Part shown: in pieces, positions 1 through 7,326 of the stretch
Layout: every line of letters starts with the position of its first letter
Numbering within the stretch: position 1 is the first letter of the stretch
The notes under the pieces: generated by a model
The model's input: only the letters and a program-made list of their open reading frames with translations
Database searches by the model: none
What the model was told of the DNA's origin: nothing
NCBI GenBank assembly: GCA_963758025.1
Contig: CAVWUA010000006.1
Span: 930,001 to 994,000, forward strand
Origin: CAVWUA01 sp963758025
GTDB taxonomy: Bacteria > Planctomycetota > Planctomycetia > Isosphaerales > Isosphaeraceae
Direction: 5' to 3'
DNA: 64,000 bases
Position numbers and translations under genes: made by a program

Positions 1-1790
1 CCCGCGCGGTCGTTGCCGTAGAGCAGCAGGGAACGGGCCTTGAAGCCCTTCTCGTTCAGCACGCGGACGACCTCGTTCAGGTAGCGCTGGTCGGCGTCGA
101 TGTGTCGGCCGCCCGCCTCGTCGCCATAGACGACCGACATCGGTGTGTCGGCCACGTGCAGAAGCACCAGCCGCGTTTCCCCCGCATGGGCCAAACTCAG
201 CGCCCGGTTGAGGATCTCGGCGTCGGCCGGCGTGTGCTCCAGGGCCACGCCGATCGTCTCCAGCGGGCGCGGCCGCAGGGCATCGGCCCAGTCCAGTTCG
301 ACGCTCGGCGCGGGGAGCCAGGGGGGCGCCGGACGTATCCACGGCTTGATCGTCACCCAGACGACCAGGCCGAGCGCCGCCGCGATCAGCCCGTAACTCA
401 ACACAGTCACGACCCAGGTCAAGGGCAGCGGCCCGAGCATCCGACCCGATTCCCGGGCCAGATCGACCCACTCCACCGCCTGGTCGATCACCAGCTTGCC
501 GTTCAGGGCCACGATGATCGCCGCGGTCAGCCACGCCAGCGCCTGCCCCCAGATCGGGGTCGCGAACGCCCCCATGTTCCGCCGGTTCGACGTGAAATGG
601 ATCAGTGGGATCACCGCGAAGGACAGTTGCAGGCTGAGGATCACCTGGCTCAGGACCAGCAGGTACTGCGTCGAGCCCTCGCCGGCCAGGGAGATCACCA
701 GCACGGCCGGCACCAGGGCGAGCAGCCGCGTGATCAGCCGCCGCAGCCAGGGGGCGATCCGCAGGTGCAGATAGCCCTCCATCACGATCTGACCGGCCAG
801 CGTGCCCGTCAGGGTCGAGCTCTGCCCGGCGCAGAGCAGGGCGATGCCGAACAGCAGCGGCGCCGCCGGACCGAGGCCCGGGATCTCAAACTTCAGGAAC
901 GACGGCAAGAGGCGGTGGGCCTCCTCGATGCTGGCGACCTCCTGCCCGTGCCGGTGGAACACCGCGGCGCTGAGGACCAGGATCGCCGCGTTGACGAAGA
1001 AGGCCGCGTTCAGGGCAATCGCCGAATCGATCAGGTTGTACCGGCACGCCTGCGCCTTGCTCCGTTCGTCCGCGCCGATCCGCCGCGACTGCACGAGGGC
1101 CGAGTGCAGATACAGGTTGTGCGGCATGACCGTCGCCCCCAGGATGCCGATGGCGACGAACAAGGCCCCCGGCGGCAGGCTCGGCACGAACCCCGCGGCC
1201 AGGGCCACCGGGTCGGGCCTGGCCAGGAAGATCTGGATCAGGAAGCACGCGCCGATGGTCGCGACCAGCACGAGGATCACCGCCTCCATCTTCCGCATGC
1301 CGAGTTTCTGGATCCAGAGGAGCAGGAACGTGTCGAAGGCCGTGATCAGGCATCCCCAGAGCAGGGGGAGGCCGAACAGGAGCTTCAGGGCGATGATCGT
1401 CCCGAGGACCTCGGCCAGGTCGGTCGCCGCGATGGCGACCTCGGCCAGGAGCCAGAGGACGAAGTTCACCGGTCGCGAATATTCGGCCCGGCACGCCTGC
1501 GCCAGGTCGTGCCCGGTGACCACCCCGAGCCGCGCCGAGAGCGTCTGCAAGAGCACGGCCATCAGGTTCGACATCAGGAGGACCCAGATCAGGGCGTAGC
1601 CGAACCGGGCGCCTCCCTCCAGGTCGGTCGCCCAGTTGCCCGGGTCCATGTAGCCGACGCTGACCAGATACGCCGGCCCGAGGAAGGCGAACAGCCGCTT
1701 CAACGGGTTACCATGGCCGACCGCCACCGTCCCGTGAACCTCGTCCAGTGAACGTCGCGCCCCCACCTCTCCCTCGGCCGTTTTCGCCAT
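1..1790 (-). CDS. mntH: Nramp-family Mn2+/Fe2+ transporter fused to a universal stress protein domain (3' end outside window)
   Basis: Proton-coupled divalent metal importer of the inner membrane. The frame is open from the ATG at 1790 to the window edge (about 596 residues). Signature motifs are present: MDPGNWATDL in TM1 and GATVMPHNLYLHS in TM6, which hold the metal-binding Asp/Asn and Met of Nramp proteins. About eleven hydrophobic segments fill the first 450 residues. After them, a soluble part from about residue 500 (LETIGVALEHTPADAEILNRA, LVLLHVAD) reads as a UspA domain that continues out of the window. Plain MntH proteins are about 420 residues, so this is a transporter-Usp fusion. 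A 24-bp palindrome lies 100 bp upstream and may be the metal-regulator operator. Confidence 0.93.
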   Translation of the reverse strand, partial: MAKTAEGEVGARRSLDEVHGTVAVGHGNPLKRLFAFLGPAYLVSVGYMDPGNWATDLEGGARFGYALIWVLLMSNLMAVLLQTLSARLGVVTGHDLAQACRAEYSRPVNFVLWLLAEVAIAATDLAEVLGTIIALKLLFGLPLLWGCLITAFDTFLLLWIQKLGMRKMEAVILVLVATIGACFLIQIFLARPDPVALAAGFVPSLPPGALFVAIGILGATVMPHNLYLHSALVQSRRIGADERSKAQACRYNLIDSAIALNAAFFVNAAILVLSAAVFHRHGQEVASIEEAHRLLPSFLKFEIPGLGPAAPLLFGIALLCAGQSSTLTGTLAGQIVMEGYLHLRIAPWLRRLITRLLALVPAVLVISLAGEGSTQYLLVLSQVILSLQLSFAVIPLIHFTSNRRNMGAFATPIWGQALAWLTAAIIVALNGKLVIDQAVEWVDLARESGRMLGPLPLTWVVTVLSYGLIAAALGLVVWVTIKPWIRPAPPWLPAPSVELDWADALRPRPLETIGVALEHTPADAEILNRALSLAHAGETRLVLLHVADTPMSVVYGDEAGGRHIDADQRYLNEVVRVLNEKGFKARSLLLYGNDRA

Positions 1791-1889
1791 GATTGCCGAC
1801 CTCTCCATCCCCCGTGCGAATCAAATAACGGTTGAAGCCTAACAAAGTGGTGATGGAAAAGCAAGATCATTATTTCCATGACAAAAAAA

Positions 1890-1913
1890 TTTATTTTGGT
1901 AGACCAAAATAAA
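1890..1913. promoter_or_regulatory. 24-bp perfect palindrome upstream of mntH, candidate DtxR/MntR-type operator
   Basis: Arms TTTATTTTGGT (1890-1900) and ACCAAAATAAA (1903-1913) are perfect inverted repeats around a 2-nt AG spacer, inside an AT-rich island in a GC-rich region. The core resembles the TTAGGT-N2-ACCTAA class of DtxR/MntR sites. It lies 100 bp upstream of mntH and 145 bp upstream of the divergent secreted-protein gene. Regulator identity is inferred. Confidence 0.55.
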
Positions 1914-2058
1914 ATTCAGAAAAATGGCACGCGGAATGCACTTCTAACAGATCGGCGTTGCGATCTCCGTTTACGACTGGAGATGGCACAAAATCAGAGA
2001 GAGAGATGACGACGGAAACGACCGTCGATTCCCACAGATCCATGAGGAGACACCATTG

Positions 2059-2538
2059 ATGAAACGCATCCTGGGCCTGATTGTCGCGGGCGGCCTGATT
2101 CTCGGCCTGGCCGGCGACGCCAACGCACAGTTCTCTTTGAATATTAACCCGTACGGCTACGGGCCGGTGGTCAGCATCGGAACGGGTTACGGCGCTTACG
2201 GTTCCGGTTACGGGTATTCCCCCTACGGGAGCTACGGTTCCTATGGCACCTATGGGGGTTATGGGTACGGCGCGCCGGCCTACTCGTCGTACAGTTCGGC
2301 CTACGTGGCGCCCGGAACGAGCTACTACAGCTCGGGCTATTCCGGCTACCGGAGCTACGGAACGACCTTGCCGGGTGGATACATGTCCGGCTATCGCGGA
2401 TACGCCAGCCCGTACGGCGTGGGGGGTTATTCCAGTTCCTACGGCTACGGCTATCCGTCCTATGGTGCCTATCCGTATGGTGGTTACGGCTACGGGGGCG
2501 GTCGGGTTTCGACGATTCTCCGTCGATTCGGCCTGTAA
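2059..2538 (+). CDS. Exported Gly/Tyr/Ser-rich protein
   Basis: Small secreted protein of 159 residues. Residues 1-23 form a signal peptide (MKRILGLIVAGGLILGLAG, cleavage near ANA-Q). The mature part is low complexity, dominated by Gly, Tyr and Ser in short repeats such as GYGYSPYGSYGSYG. It ends in a basic segment, VSTILRRFGL. A GGAG ribosome site at 2045-2048 favours ATG 2059 over the TTG directly before it. No family is recognised; the composition suits a cell-surface or extracellular structural protein. A similar protein follows at 2722, and an intrinsic terminator follows this gene. Confidence 0.75.
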   Translation: MKRILGLIVAGGLILGLAGDANAQFSLNINPYGYGPVVSIGTGYGAYGSGYGYSPYGSYGSYGTYGGYGYGAPAYSSYSSAYVAPGTSYYSSGYSGYRSYGTTLPGGYMSGYRGYASPYGVGGYSSSYGYGYPSYGAYPYGGYGYGGGRVSTILRRFGL

Positions 2539-2572
2539 GACCGATCCTGTAAAGACCGAGCGCAAGATCAAT

Positions 2573-2614
2573 GGGGCAGCGAGGAAAGGAGATTTCTTTC
2601 CCGCTGCCCCTTTT
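2573..2614 (+). terminator. Intrinsic terminator of the Gly/Tyr-rich gene
   Basis: GGGGCAGCG (2573-2581) pairs with CGCTGCCCC (2602-2610), with further inner pairing GGAAAG/CTTTCC, followed by TTTT. It lies 35 bp after the stop codon. Confidence 0.85.
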
Positions 2615-2721
2615 GCGTGAGAAACCTGGTGTATTCGGAGATCTGTTTCGAAGTGGGGTAGAATGGGGATGAGAATGTCGAGGCGATCCTTTGGTCAAAA
2701 CCAGAAGAAGGGGAAGAACCC

Positions 2722-3135
2722 ATGCGGCGGCAACTCGGGGTGATCTTGATCGTGGCGGCCCTGGCGATGACCGGTGAGGCCAAGGCCCAGGGGTTCGCGG
2801 GCGGTGTTGCGTCGAGTCCCTATTTCGGCTACGGCTCGACCTATGGCGCCCCCGGTTACTACGGTACGGCGTACGGTTACACGAGCTTCGGCTACCCTCG
2901 CACCTACACCGCGTTTTCCTCCCCCTATGGCGCGGGTTATGGTTACGGCTACGCGCCGGCGAGCTTCCTGCCAGGACGGTTCGGCGTGAACCTGTGGCGG
3001 CCTGGGTTTGTCTCTCCCGGTTACGCCTACGGCTCAGCCTACTATCGAACCTTCCCGATCGTCCCCACCATGCCCCCTCCGCCCTTCGGCGTGTATGCTC
3101 CCGCCTATGGACCGGGAGGCGTTTACGGCTGGTGA
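2722..3135 (+). CDS. Exported Gly/Tyr/Pro-rich protein, second copy of the type
   Basis: 137 residues with a signal peptide (MRRQLGVILIVAALAMTG, cleavage near AKA-Q). The mature chain is rich in Tyr, Gly, Pro and Phe (YFGYGSTYGAPGYYG) and ends in VYGW. A purine-rich ribosome site (GAAGAAGGGGAAG) precedes ATG 2722. Composition and position suggest a divergent duplicate of the 2059 gene, although the repeats do not align precisely. No enzymatic motif is visible; an extracellular or envelope structural role is a guess from composition. Confidence 0.75.
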   Translation: MRRQLGVILIVAALAMTGEAKAQGFAGGVASSPYFGYGSTYGAPGYYGTAYGYTSFGYPRTYTAFSSPYGAGYGYGYAPASFLPGRFGVNLWRPGFVSPGYAYGSAYYRTFPIVPTMPPPPFGVYAPAYGPGGVYGW

Positions 3136-3259
3136 CTTCCCAGCTTCCCGGCTGATCTTGGGCTTACTCTCCGCTTCTGATAGGCTCTCGGCGACGGTCA
3201 ATGGCCCTGCTGGACCGTCGCTCCAAGCGCCCGGAAGTCTGGAAAGGAGTCCCAAGATC

Positions 3260-3589
3260 ATGGCGACCGCCTCCTCGACCTCGAAGTTCGAACGGCTCGT
3301 GGCGACGTACCGCCGCGACCACACCCACCCGGTCAATCACGTCCTGCACGTCTTCGTCGGCTGGCCGATGGTGGGGGCGTCGCTCTTGCTCCTGCCCTTC
3401 CGGCCGCTCTGGTCGCTCGGCCTGTTCCTCGGCGGCTACGCCTTGATGTTCACCGGCCACTTCGTCTTCGAGCGGAACATCCCGACGATCCTCAAGCACC
3501 CGAGCACCCCCTTCGTGATCGCCTGGAGCGTGATCCGCACCCTCACCGGCGGCCTGGCGCGCCTGGTGGGTCTCGATCGCGCGCGATAA
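3260..3589 (+). CDS. DUF962 / Mpo1-like small membrane protein
   Basis: 109 residues. The N-terminus has the DUF962 signature (FERLVATYRRDHTHPVNHVLH), followed by hydrophobic segments and the second conserved motif GHFVFERNIPTILKHP. The His residues of these motifs match the metal-binding His of yeast Mpo1, an Fe2+ dioxygenase of fatty-acid alpha-oxidation. Activity in bacteria is inferred only. ATG 3260 is preceded by GGAAAGGAG; the frame is open much further upstream but lacks a ribosome site there. Confidence 0.85.
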   Translation: MATASSTSKFERLVATYRRDHTHPVNHVLHVFVGWPMVGASLLLLPFRPLWSLGLFLGGYALMFTGHFVFERNIPTILKHPSTPFVIAWSVIRTLTGGLARLVGLDRAR

Positions 3590-3619
3590 AATCGGGAGAC
3601 GATCCCCCTCGTCCTCGGC

Positions 3620-4867
3620 GTGGAGACTTCCGACATGGCCACGATCACCCACCGCCGCATCGGCCCGGCCGACCACGGCCAAGCTCTGCCGTTCGACGAC
3701 TTCATTCAGGCGGATTTCGAGGACGGCTGGCTCTACGAGCTGGCGCGGGGAGTCGTGGTCGTGACCGAGGTGCCAGGCGTTCCGCATGGGCTGACGGTTC
3801 AGCGCGTTTCGGACCTCTTCGCGTTCCACGACCGGGAGCACCCGGGAACGATTCAGTACCGAGCGGGAGGGGCCAGTTGCCGGCTCCGGCTTCCCGGGAT
3901 GGAGTCGGACCGCCACCCGGATTTCGCCGTGTACCTGACCCCGCCACCTTCCGGTGAGAAGCCCTGGACGCGCTGGATTCCCGAGATCGTCATCGAGGTC
4001 GTCAGCCGTGGAGGCGAAGATCGGGATTACGTCGAAAAACGCGAGGAATACCTCCGCGCCGGGGTGAAGGAATACTGGATTCTCGACCCGAAGCGCAAGC
4101 GGTTGCTGGTCCTGCGACGCGCCGGGGATGTCTGGGAAGAGGTCGTGGTGAAGACGTCGGAGACGTACCGGACCCATCTCCTGCCGGGGCTGGAGGTCCG
4201 CCCGGGGGAATTGCTCGGCCTCACCGCACGTTGAGCGACCTCTTGAAATCCCGTGTGGAGACTTCCGACATGGCCACGATCACCCATCGCCGCATCGGCC
4301 CGGCCGACCACGGCCAAGCTCTGCCGTTCGACGACTTCATTCAGGCGGATTTCGAGGACGGCTGGCTCTACGAGCTGGCGCGGGGAGTCGTGGTCGTGAC
4401 CGAGGTGCCAGGTGTTCCGCATGGGAGAATCGTGGGACGGGTGACGCGGATGTTCGTCCGTTACGAGGACCAGCAGCCCGACGTCATCAATTACCGGGCC
4501 GGTGGGAGCGAGTGTCGACTACGATTGCCGGGGATGGCCTCGGACCGGCACCCGGATCAGGCAATTTACCTGACCCCACCACCTCCCGGCGAGAAACCCT
4601 GGACACGCTGGATTCCCGAGATCGTCATCGAGGTCGTCAGCCGTGGAGGCGAAGATCGGGATTACGTTGAAAAGCGCGAGGAATACCTCCGCGCCGGGGT
4701 GAAGGAATACTGGATTCTCGACCCGAAGCGCAAGCGGTTGCTGGTCCTGCGACGCGCTGGGGATGTCTGGGAAGAGGTCGTGGTGAAGACGTCGGAGACC
4801 TACCGGACCCATCTCCTGCCGGGGCTGGAGGTCCACCCGGGGGAATTGCTCGGGCTCACGGCACGTT
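3620..4867 (+). repeat. Tandem direct repeat, period 635 bp, carrying the two Uma2 genes
   Basis: 3620-3790 matches 4255-4425, and 3961-4232 matches 4596-4867, nearly base for base including the ribosome-site region. The central 170 bp of each unit are diverged but equal in length. This indicates tandem duplication followed by gene conversion at the ends or recombination in the middle. Confidence 0.85.
3635..4234 (+). CDS. Uma2-family (DUF820) restriction-endonuclease-fold protein, copy 1
   Basis: 199 residues. The PD-(D/E)XK-like core of Uma2/DUF820 is visible: SDRHPDFAVYL supplies the Asp, and IPEIVIEVVS with GVKEYWILDP supplies the Glu and following strand. Function is unknown; the family is expanded in planctomycetes and cyanobacteria. 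GGAG at 3621 sets ATG 3635. A second gene of the same length begins 635 bp downstream. Both ends of the two genes are almost identical while the middle (residues about 53-109) differs. Confidence 0.88.
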   Translation: MATITHRRIGPADHGQALPFDDFIQADFEDGWLYELARGVVVVTEVPGVPHGLTVQRVSDLFAFHDREHPGTIQYRAGGASCRLRLPGMESDRHPDFAVYLTPPPSGEKPWTRWIPEIVIEVVSRGGEDRDYVEKREEYLRAGVKEYWILDPKRKRLLVLRRAGDVWEEVVVKTSETYRTHLLPGLEVRPGELLGLTAR

Positions 4868-4869
4868 GA
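4270..4869 (+). CDS. Uma2-family (DUF820) protein, copy 2
   Basis: 199 residues, same architecture as the gene before it: N-terminal LPFDDFIQADFEDGWLYEL, catalytic-type Asp in SDRHPDQAIYL, Glu in IPEIVIEVVS, then GVKEYWILDP. The middle reads RIVGRVTRMFVRYEDQQP where copy 1 has LTVQRVSDLFAFHDREHP. Start ATG 4270 is chosen from the GGAG shared with copy 1; the frame extends to a TTG overlapping the stop of copy 1. The pair may make paralogues that differ in a binding surface. Confidence 0.88.
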   Translation: MATITHRRIGPADHGQALPFDDFIQADFEDGWLYELARGVVVVTEVPGVPHGRIVGRVTRMFVRYEDQQPDVINYRAGGSECRLRLPGMASDRHPDQAIYLTPPPPGEKPWTRWIPEIVIEVVSRGGEDRDYVEKREEYLRAGVKEYWILDPKRKRLLVLRRAGDVWEEVVVKTSETYRTHLLPGLEVHPGELLGLTAR

Positions 4870-4985
4870 GGGGTGCCGGGTGAACGCGCGTCCAGAGAAC
4901 CGCTTGACAAGTCCCGCGCGACGTGGCTACGATGCCGATCGATTGTCTCCTGAGAGGACGAGGACTTGCCTGCCGAGGGACGCTG

Positions 4986-5318
4986 ATGGCCGACCCGATC
5001 ACGTACGACGATTTCGCGAAGCTGGAACTGCGGATTGCCAAGGTGCTGGAGGCGCGTCCGCACCCGAACGCTGACAAGCTGATGCTCTTGCAGGTGGATC
5101 TCGGCGACGAGCAGAAGCAGATCGTGGCCGGCATCCGCCAGCATTACACGCCCGAGCAGCTTGTCGGGCGGAAGATCGTCGTGGTGAACAACCTCGCGCC
5201 GGCGATGCTGCGGGGCGAGACGTCCAACGGCATGCTCCTGGCCGCCTCCTCCGGTGAGAAGGTCGTCCTGCTCGCGCCCGATGACCCCGAGTGCGTTGTC
5301 GGGGCGAAGGTGAAGTAA
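4986..5318 (+). CDS. tRNA-binding OB-fold protein (MetRS C-terminal / Trbp111 type)
   Basis: 110 residues matching the tRNA-binding domain found at the C-terminus of methionyl-tRNA synthetase and as free Trbp111: LELRIAKVLEARPHPNADKLMLLQVDLG, then QIVAGIRQHYTPEQLVGRKIVVVNNLAP and GETSNGMLLAA. It probably dimerises and binds the tRNA elbow, acting as a free MetRS partner or chaperone. GAGGG about 10 nt upstream supports ATG 4986; the upstream extension of the frame has no homology to the family. Confidence 0.9.
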   Translation: MADPITYDDFAKLELRIAKVLEARPHPNADKLMLLQVDLGDEQKQIVAGIRQHYTPEQLVGRKIVVVNNLAPAMLRGETSNGMLLAASSGEKVVLLAPDDPECVVGAKVK

Positions 5319-5357
5319 GGTCGATCCACCCCTCCCGCTCCACTTGCCCCGCTTGGA

Positions 5358-6488
5358 ATGTCGCCGATGAAACCGCTGCGCGCACTGGCCCTGGTCGCTT
5401 GCCTGTTGATCGGCCTCGCCACGCCCGGCTGGGGCGAGACTCCCCGCGCAACGCGCAACGTCGTCCTGGTGACGACCGATGGCCTGCGTCCCGAGGAGGT
5501 CTTCCAGGGGGCCGACGAGGCATTGCTCAACAAGGAGCATGGCGGCGTCGCGGACGTGGAGGCCCTTCGCACGGCGTTCGGACGCGCGACCCCAGAGGAC
5601 CGACGGCACGCCCTCTTGCCCTTCCTCTGGGAGGTCATCGCCCGGCAAGGGCAACTCTACGGCGATGCGGCGAACGGGAGCCAGGCCACTGTCACCAACG
5701 GCAAGAACTTCTCGTATCCCGGCTACAATGAGATGCTCGCCGGGTTCCCCGACGACCGGATCGACAGCAACGCCAAGCGGCCGAACCCGAACGTGACGGT
5801 TCTGGAATGGCTGAACCGGAAGCCCGCATACCGGGGCAAAGTCGCCGCGTTCACCTCCTGGGACGTCTTCCCGTTCATCATCAACCGCGAGCGTAGTGGA
5901 TTGCTGGTCAATGGGGGCTGGCAGCCGATCGGCGGGACGGAACCCAACGAGCAACAGGCACTGCTCAACCGCCTCCAGCGCAACATTTTCAAGGTCTGGG
6001 AAGGGTCGCGGTATGACGCATTCACCTTCGAGGCCGCGATGGAGCACCTGCGGGCCGCGAAACCCCGCGTGCTCTACATCTCCCTGGGCGAGACGGACGA
6101 GTTCGCCCACGAAGGCCGCTATGACCATTACCTGATGGCCGCCCACCGCGCGGATGCCGATCTCAAAAGACTCTGGGAGACGCTTCAATCCCTGCCCGAA
6201 TACCGGGACCAAACCACTCTGATCGTCTCGACGGATCATGGCCGCGGCCCGGCGCCCGACGGCTGGAAGCACCACGGGGCCAACGTGCCAGGCGCGGAGA
6301 AGATCTGGATCGGCATCCTCGGCCCCGATACGCCCCCCCTCGGCGTGCGATCGGATACCGGCGCCGTGACGCAATCGCAGATCGCCGCAACGGTCGCGGC
6401 GGCGCTCGGTGAGGATTACTCTGGCGATGTCCCCCGCGCCGCCGGGCCGATCCGCGACGCATTCCGTCCCGACGATTCCTCGCGCTGA
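5358..6488 (+). CDS. Exported alkaline-phosphatase-superfamily metalloenzyme
   Basis: 376 residues with a signal peptide (MKPLRALALVACLLIGLAT, cleavage near GWG-E). Superfamily metal-site motifs appear in order: VLVTTDGLRPEEVF near the mature N-terminus (Asp and nucleophile Thr), GETDEFAHEGRYD (Asp and His), and VSTDHGRGP (Asp-His). A late His (WKHHGANVPG) completes the set. The substrate is unknown; relatives include sulfatases, phosphodiesterases and phosphopentomutase. The ATG at 5358 or the one at 5367 could be used. It lies between the tRNA-binding protein and an esterase on the same strand. Confidence 0.82.
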   Translation: MSPMKPLRALALVACLLIGLATPGWGETPRATRNVVLVTTDGLRPEEVFQGADEALLNKEHGGVADVEALRTAFGRATPEDRRHALLPFLWEVIARQGQLYGDAANGSQATVTNGKNFSYPGYNEMLAGFPDDRIDSNAKRPNPNVTVLEWLNRKPAYRGKVAAFTSWDVFPFIINRERSGLLVNGGWQPIGGTEPNEQQALLNRLQRNIFKVWEGSRYDAFTFEAAMEHLRAAKPRVLYISLGETDEFAHEGRYDHYLMAAHRADADLKRLWETLQSLPEYRDQTTLIVSTDHGRGPAPDGWKHHGANVPGAEKIWIGILGPDTPPLGVRSDTGAVTQSQIAATVAAALGEDYSGDVPRAAGPIRDAFRPDDSSR

Positions 6489-6518
6489 CCGACCACCAGA
6501 GAGAGGAGCCTCAACGCG

Positions 6519-7280
6519 ATGGCCTTCGCCACAATCCACTACTTCAGCCAGTCCTTGCGGAAGGCGTCGGAGTTCAACGTCGTCTTCCCCGAGGAAGCGA
6601 ACCTGCCGCGCCCCTGGGCGACCTTCTACCTGCTCCACGGCCTGTCCGATGACTACTCGATCTGGATGCGGCGAACGAGCATTGAGCGGTACGTCGCGGG
6701 CCTGCCCCTGGTCGTTGTCATGCCCGACGGCGGTCGGGGCTGGTACACGAATGCGAAGGAAGGGTACGCCTATGAGGACGACCTCCTGAACGACGTGCGG
6801 GGGCTGGTCGAGCGCACCTTCCCTGTCCGTCCTGAGCGCGAGGGCCGGGCCATTGGCGGGCTGTCGATGGGCGGCTACGGCGCGGTCAAGATCGGCCTGA
6901 AGCATCATGAGGAGTTCGCCAGCGTCAACTCGCACTCCGGCGCCGTCGGCTTCCTGCACGATCCTCAGCGCGGTCGGGAACTCAGCCCCGAGTTCACCCG
7001 GATCTTCGGCGACGATCCGAAGGGGAGTGACGAGGACCCCTTCGCCCTCGTCGATCAGATCGACCACGGCCGCCTGCCCGCCTTGCGGCTCGATTGCGGC
7101 ACCGACGACTTCCTGCTCGACCAGAACCGGGCATTCCACAAGCACCTGGAAGAACGGCAGATCCCGCACGAGTACGAGGAGTTTCCTGGCGGTCACTCGT
7201 GGGATTACTGGGACACCCACGTCCAGCAGGCCATTGCCTTTCACACGAAGAATCTAAAATTGTCCAAGGGTCCACAGTAG
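6519..7280 (+). CDS. Alpha/beta-hydrolase, putative esterase (esterase D family)
   Basis: 253 residues. The triad is readable: nucleophile Ser in GLSMGGYGA, acid in DCGTDDFLLDQN, His in FPGGHSWDYWD. The oxyanion-side motif YLLHGLSDD and the PDGGRGWYTNAKEGYAYED segment are typical of S-formylglutathione hydrolase/esterase D and mycolyltransferase-like esterases. No signal peptide, so cytoplasmic. GAGAGAGGAG precedes ATG 6519. Substrate not predictable. Confidence 0.9.
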   Translation: MAFATIHYFSQSLRKASEFNVVFPEEANLPRPWATFYLLHGLSDDYSIWMRRTSIERYVAGLPLVVVMPDGGRGWYTNAKEGYAYEDDLLNDVRGLVERTFPVRPEREGRAIGGLSMGGYGAVKIGLKHHEEFASVNSHSGAVGFLHDPQRGRELSPEFTRIFGDDPKGSDEDPFALVDQIDHGRLPALRLDCGTDDFLLDQNRAFHKHLEERQIPHEYEEFPGGHSWDYWDTHVQQAIAFHTKNLKLSKGPQ

Positions 7281-7326
7281 GATGCGAAGGACGCACCCTA
7301 CGCGATGAACCGGAGGCTCGCGTTCC

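Noticed and set aside
102..1751. 549-residue plus-strand ORF over mntH
   Set aside because: Composition is Arg/Gln/Asp/Gly-rich background and the minus strand encodes an unmistakable Nramp protein through the whole stretch.
3635..4869. The two Uma2 genes as a toxin-antitoxin pair
   Set aside because: They are near-identical paralogues, not two different partners.
4800..7244. 814-residue minus-strand ORF
   Set aside because: Antisense to the tRNA-binding protein, the phosphatase and the esterase, each with clear motifs; no family resemblance or ribosome site. A high-GC shadow.
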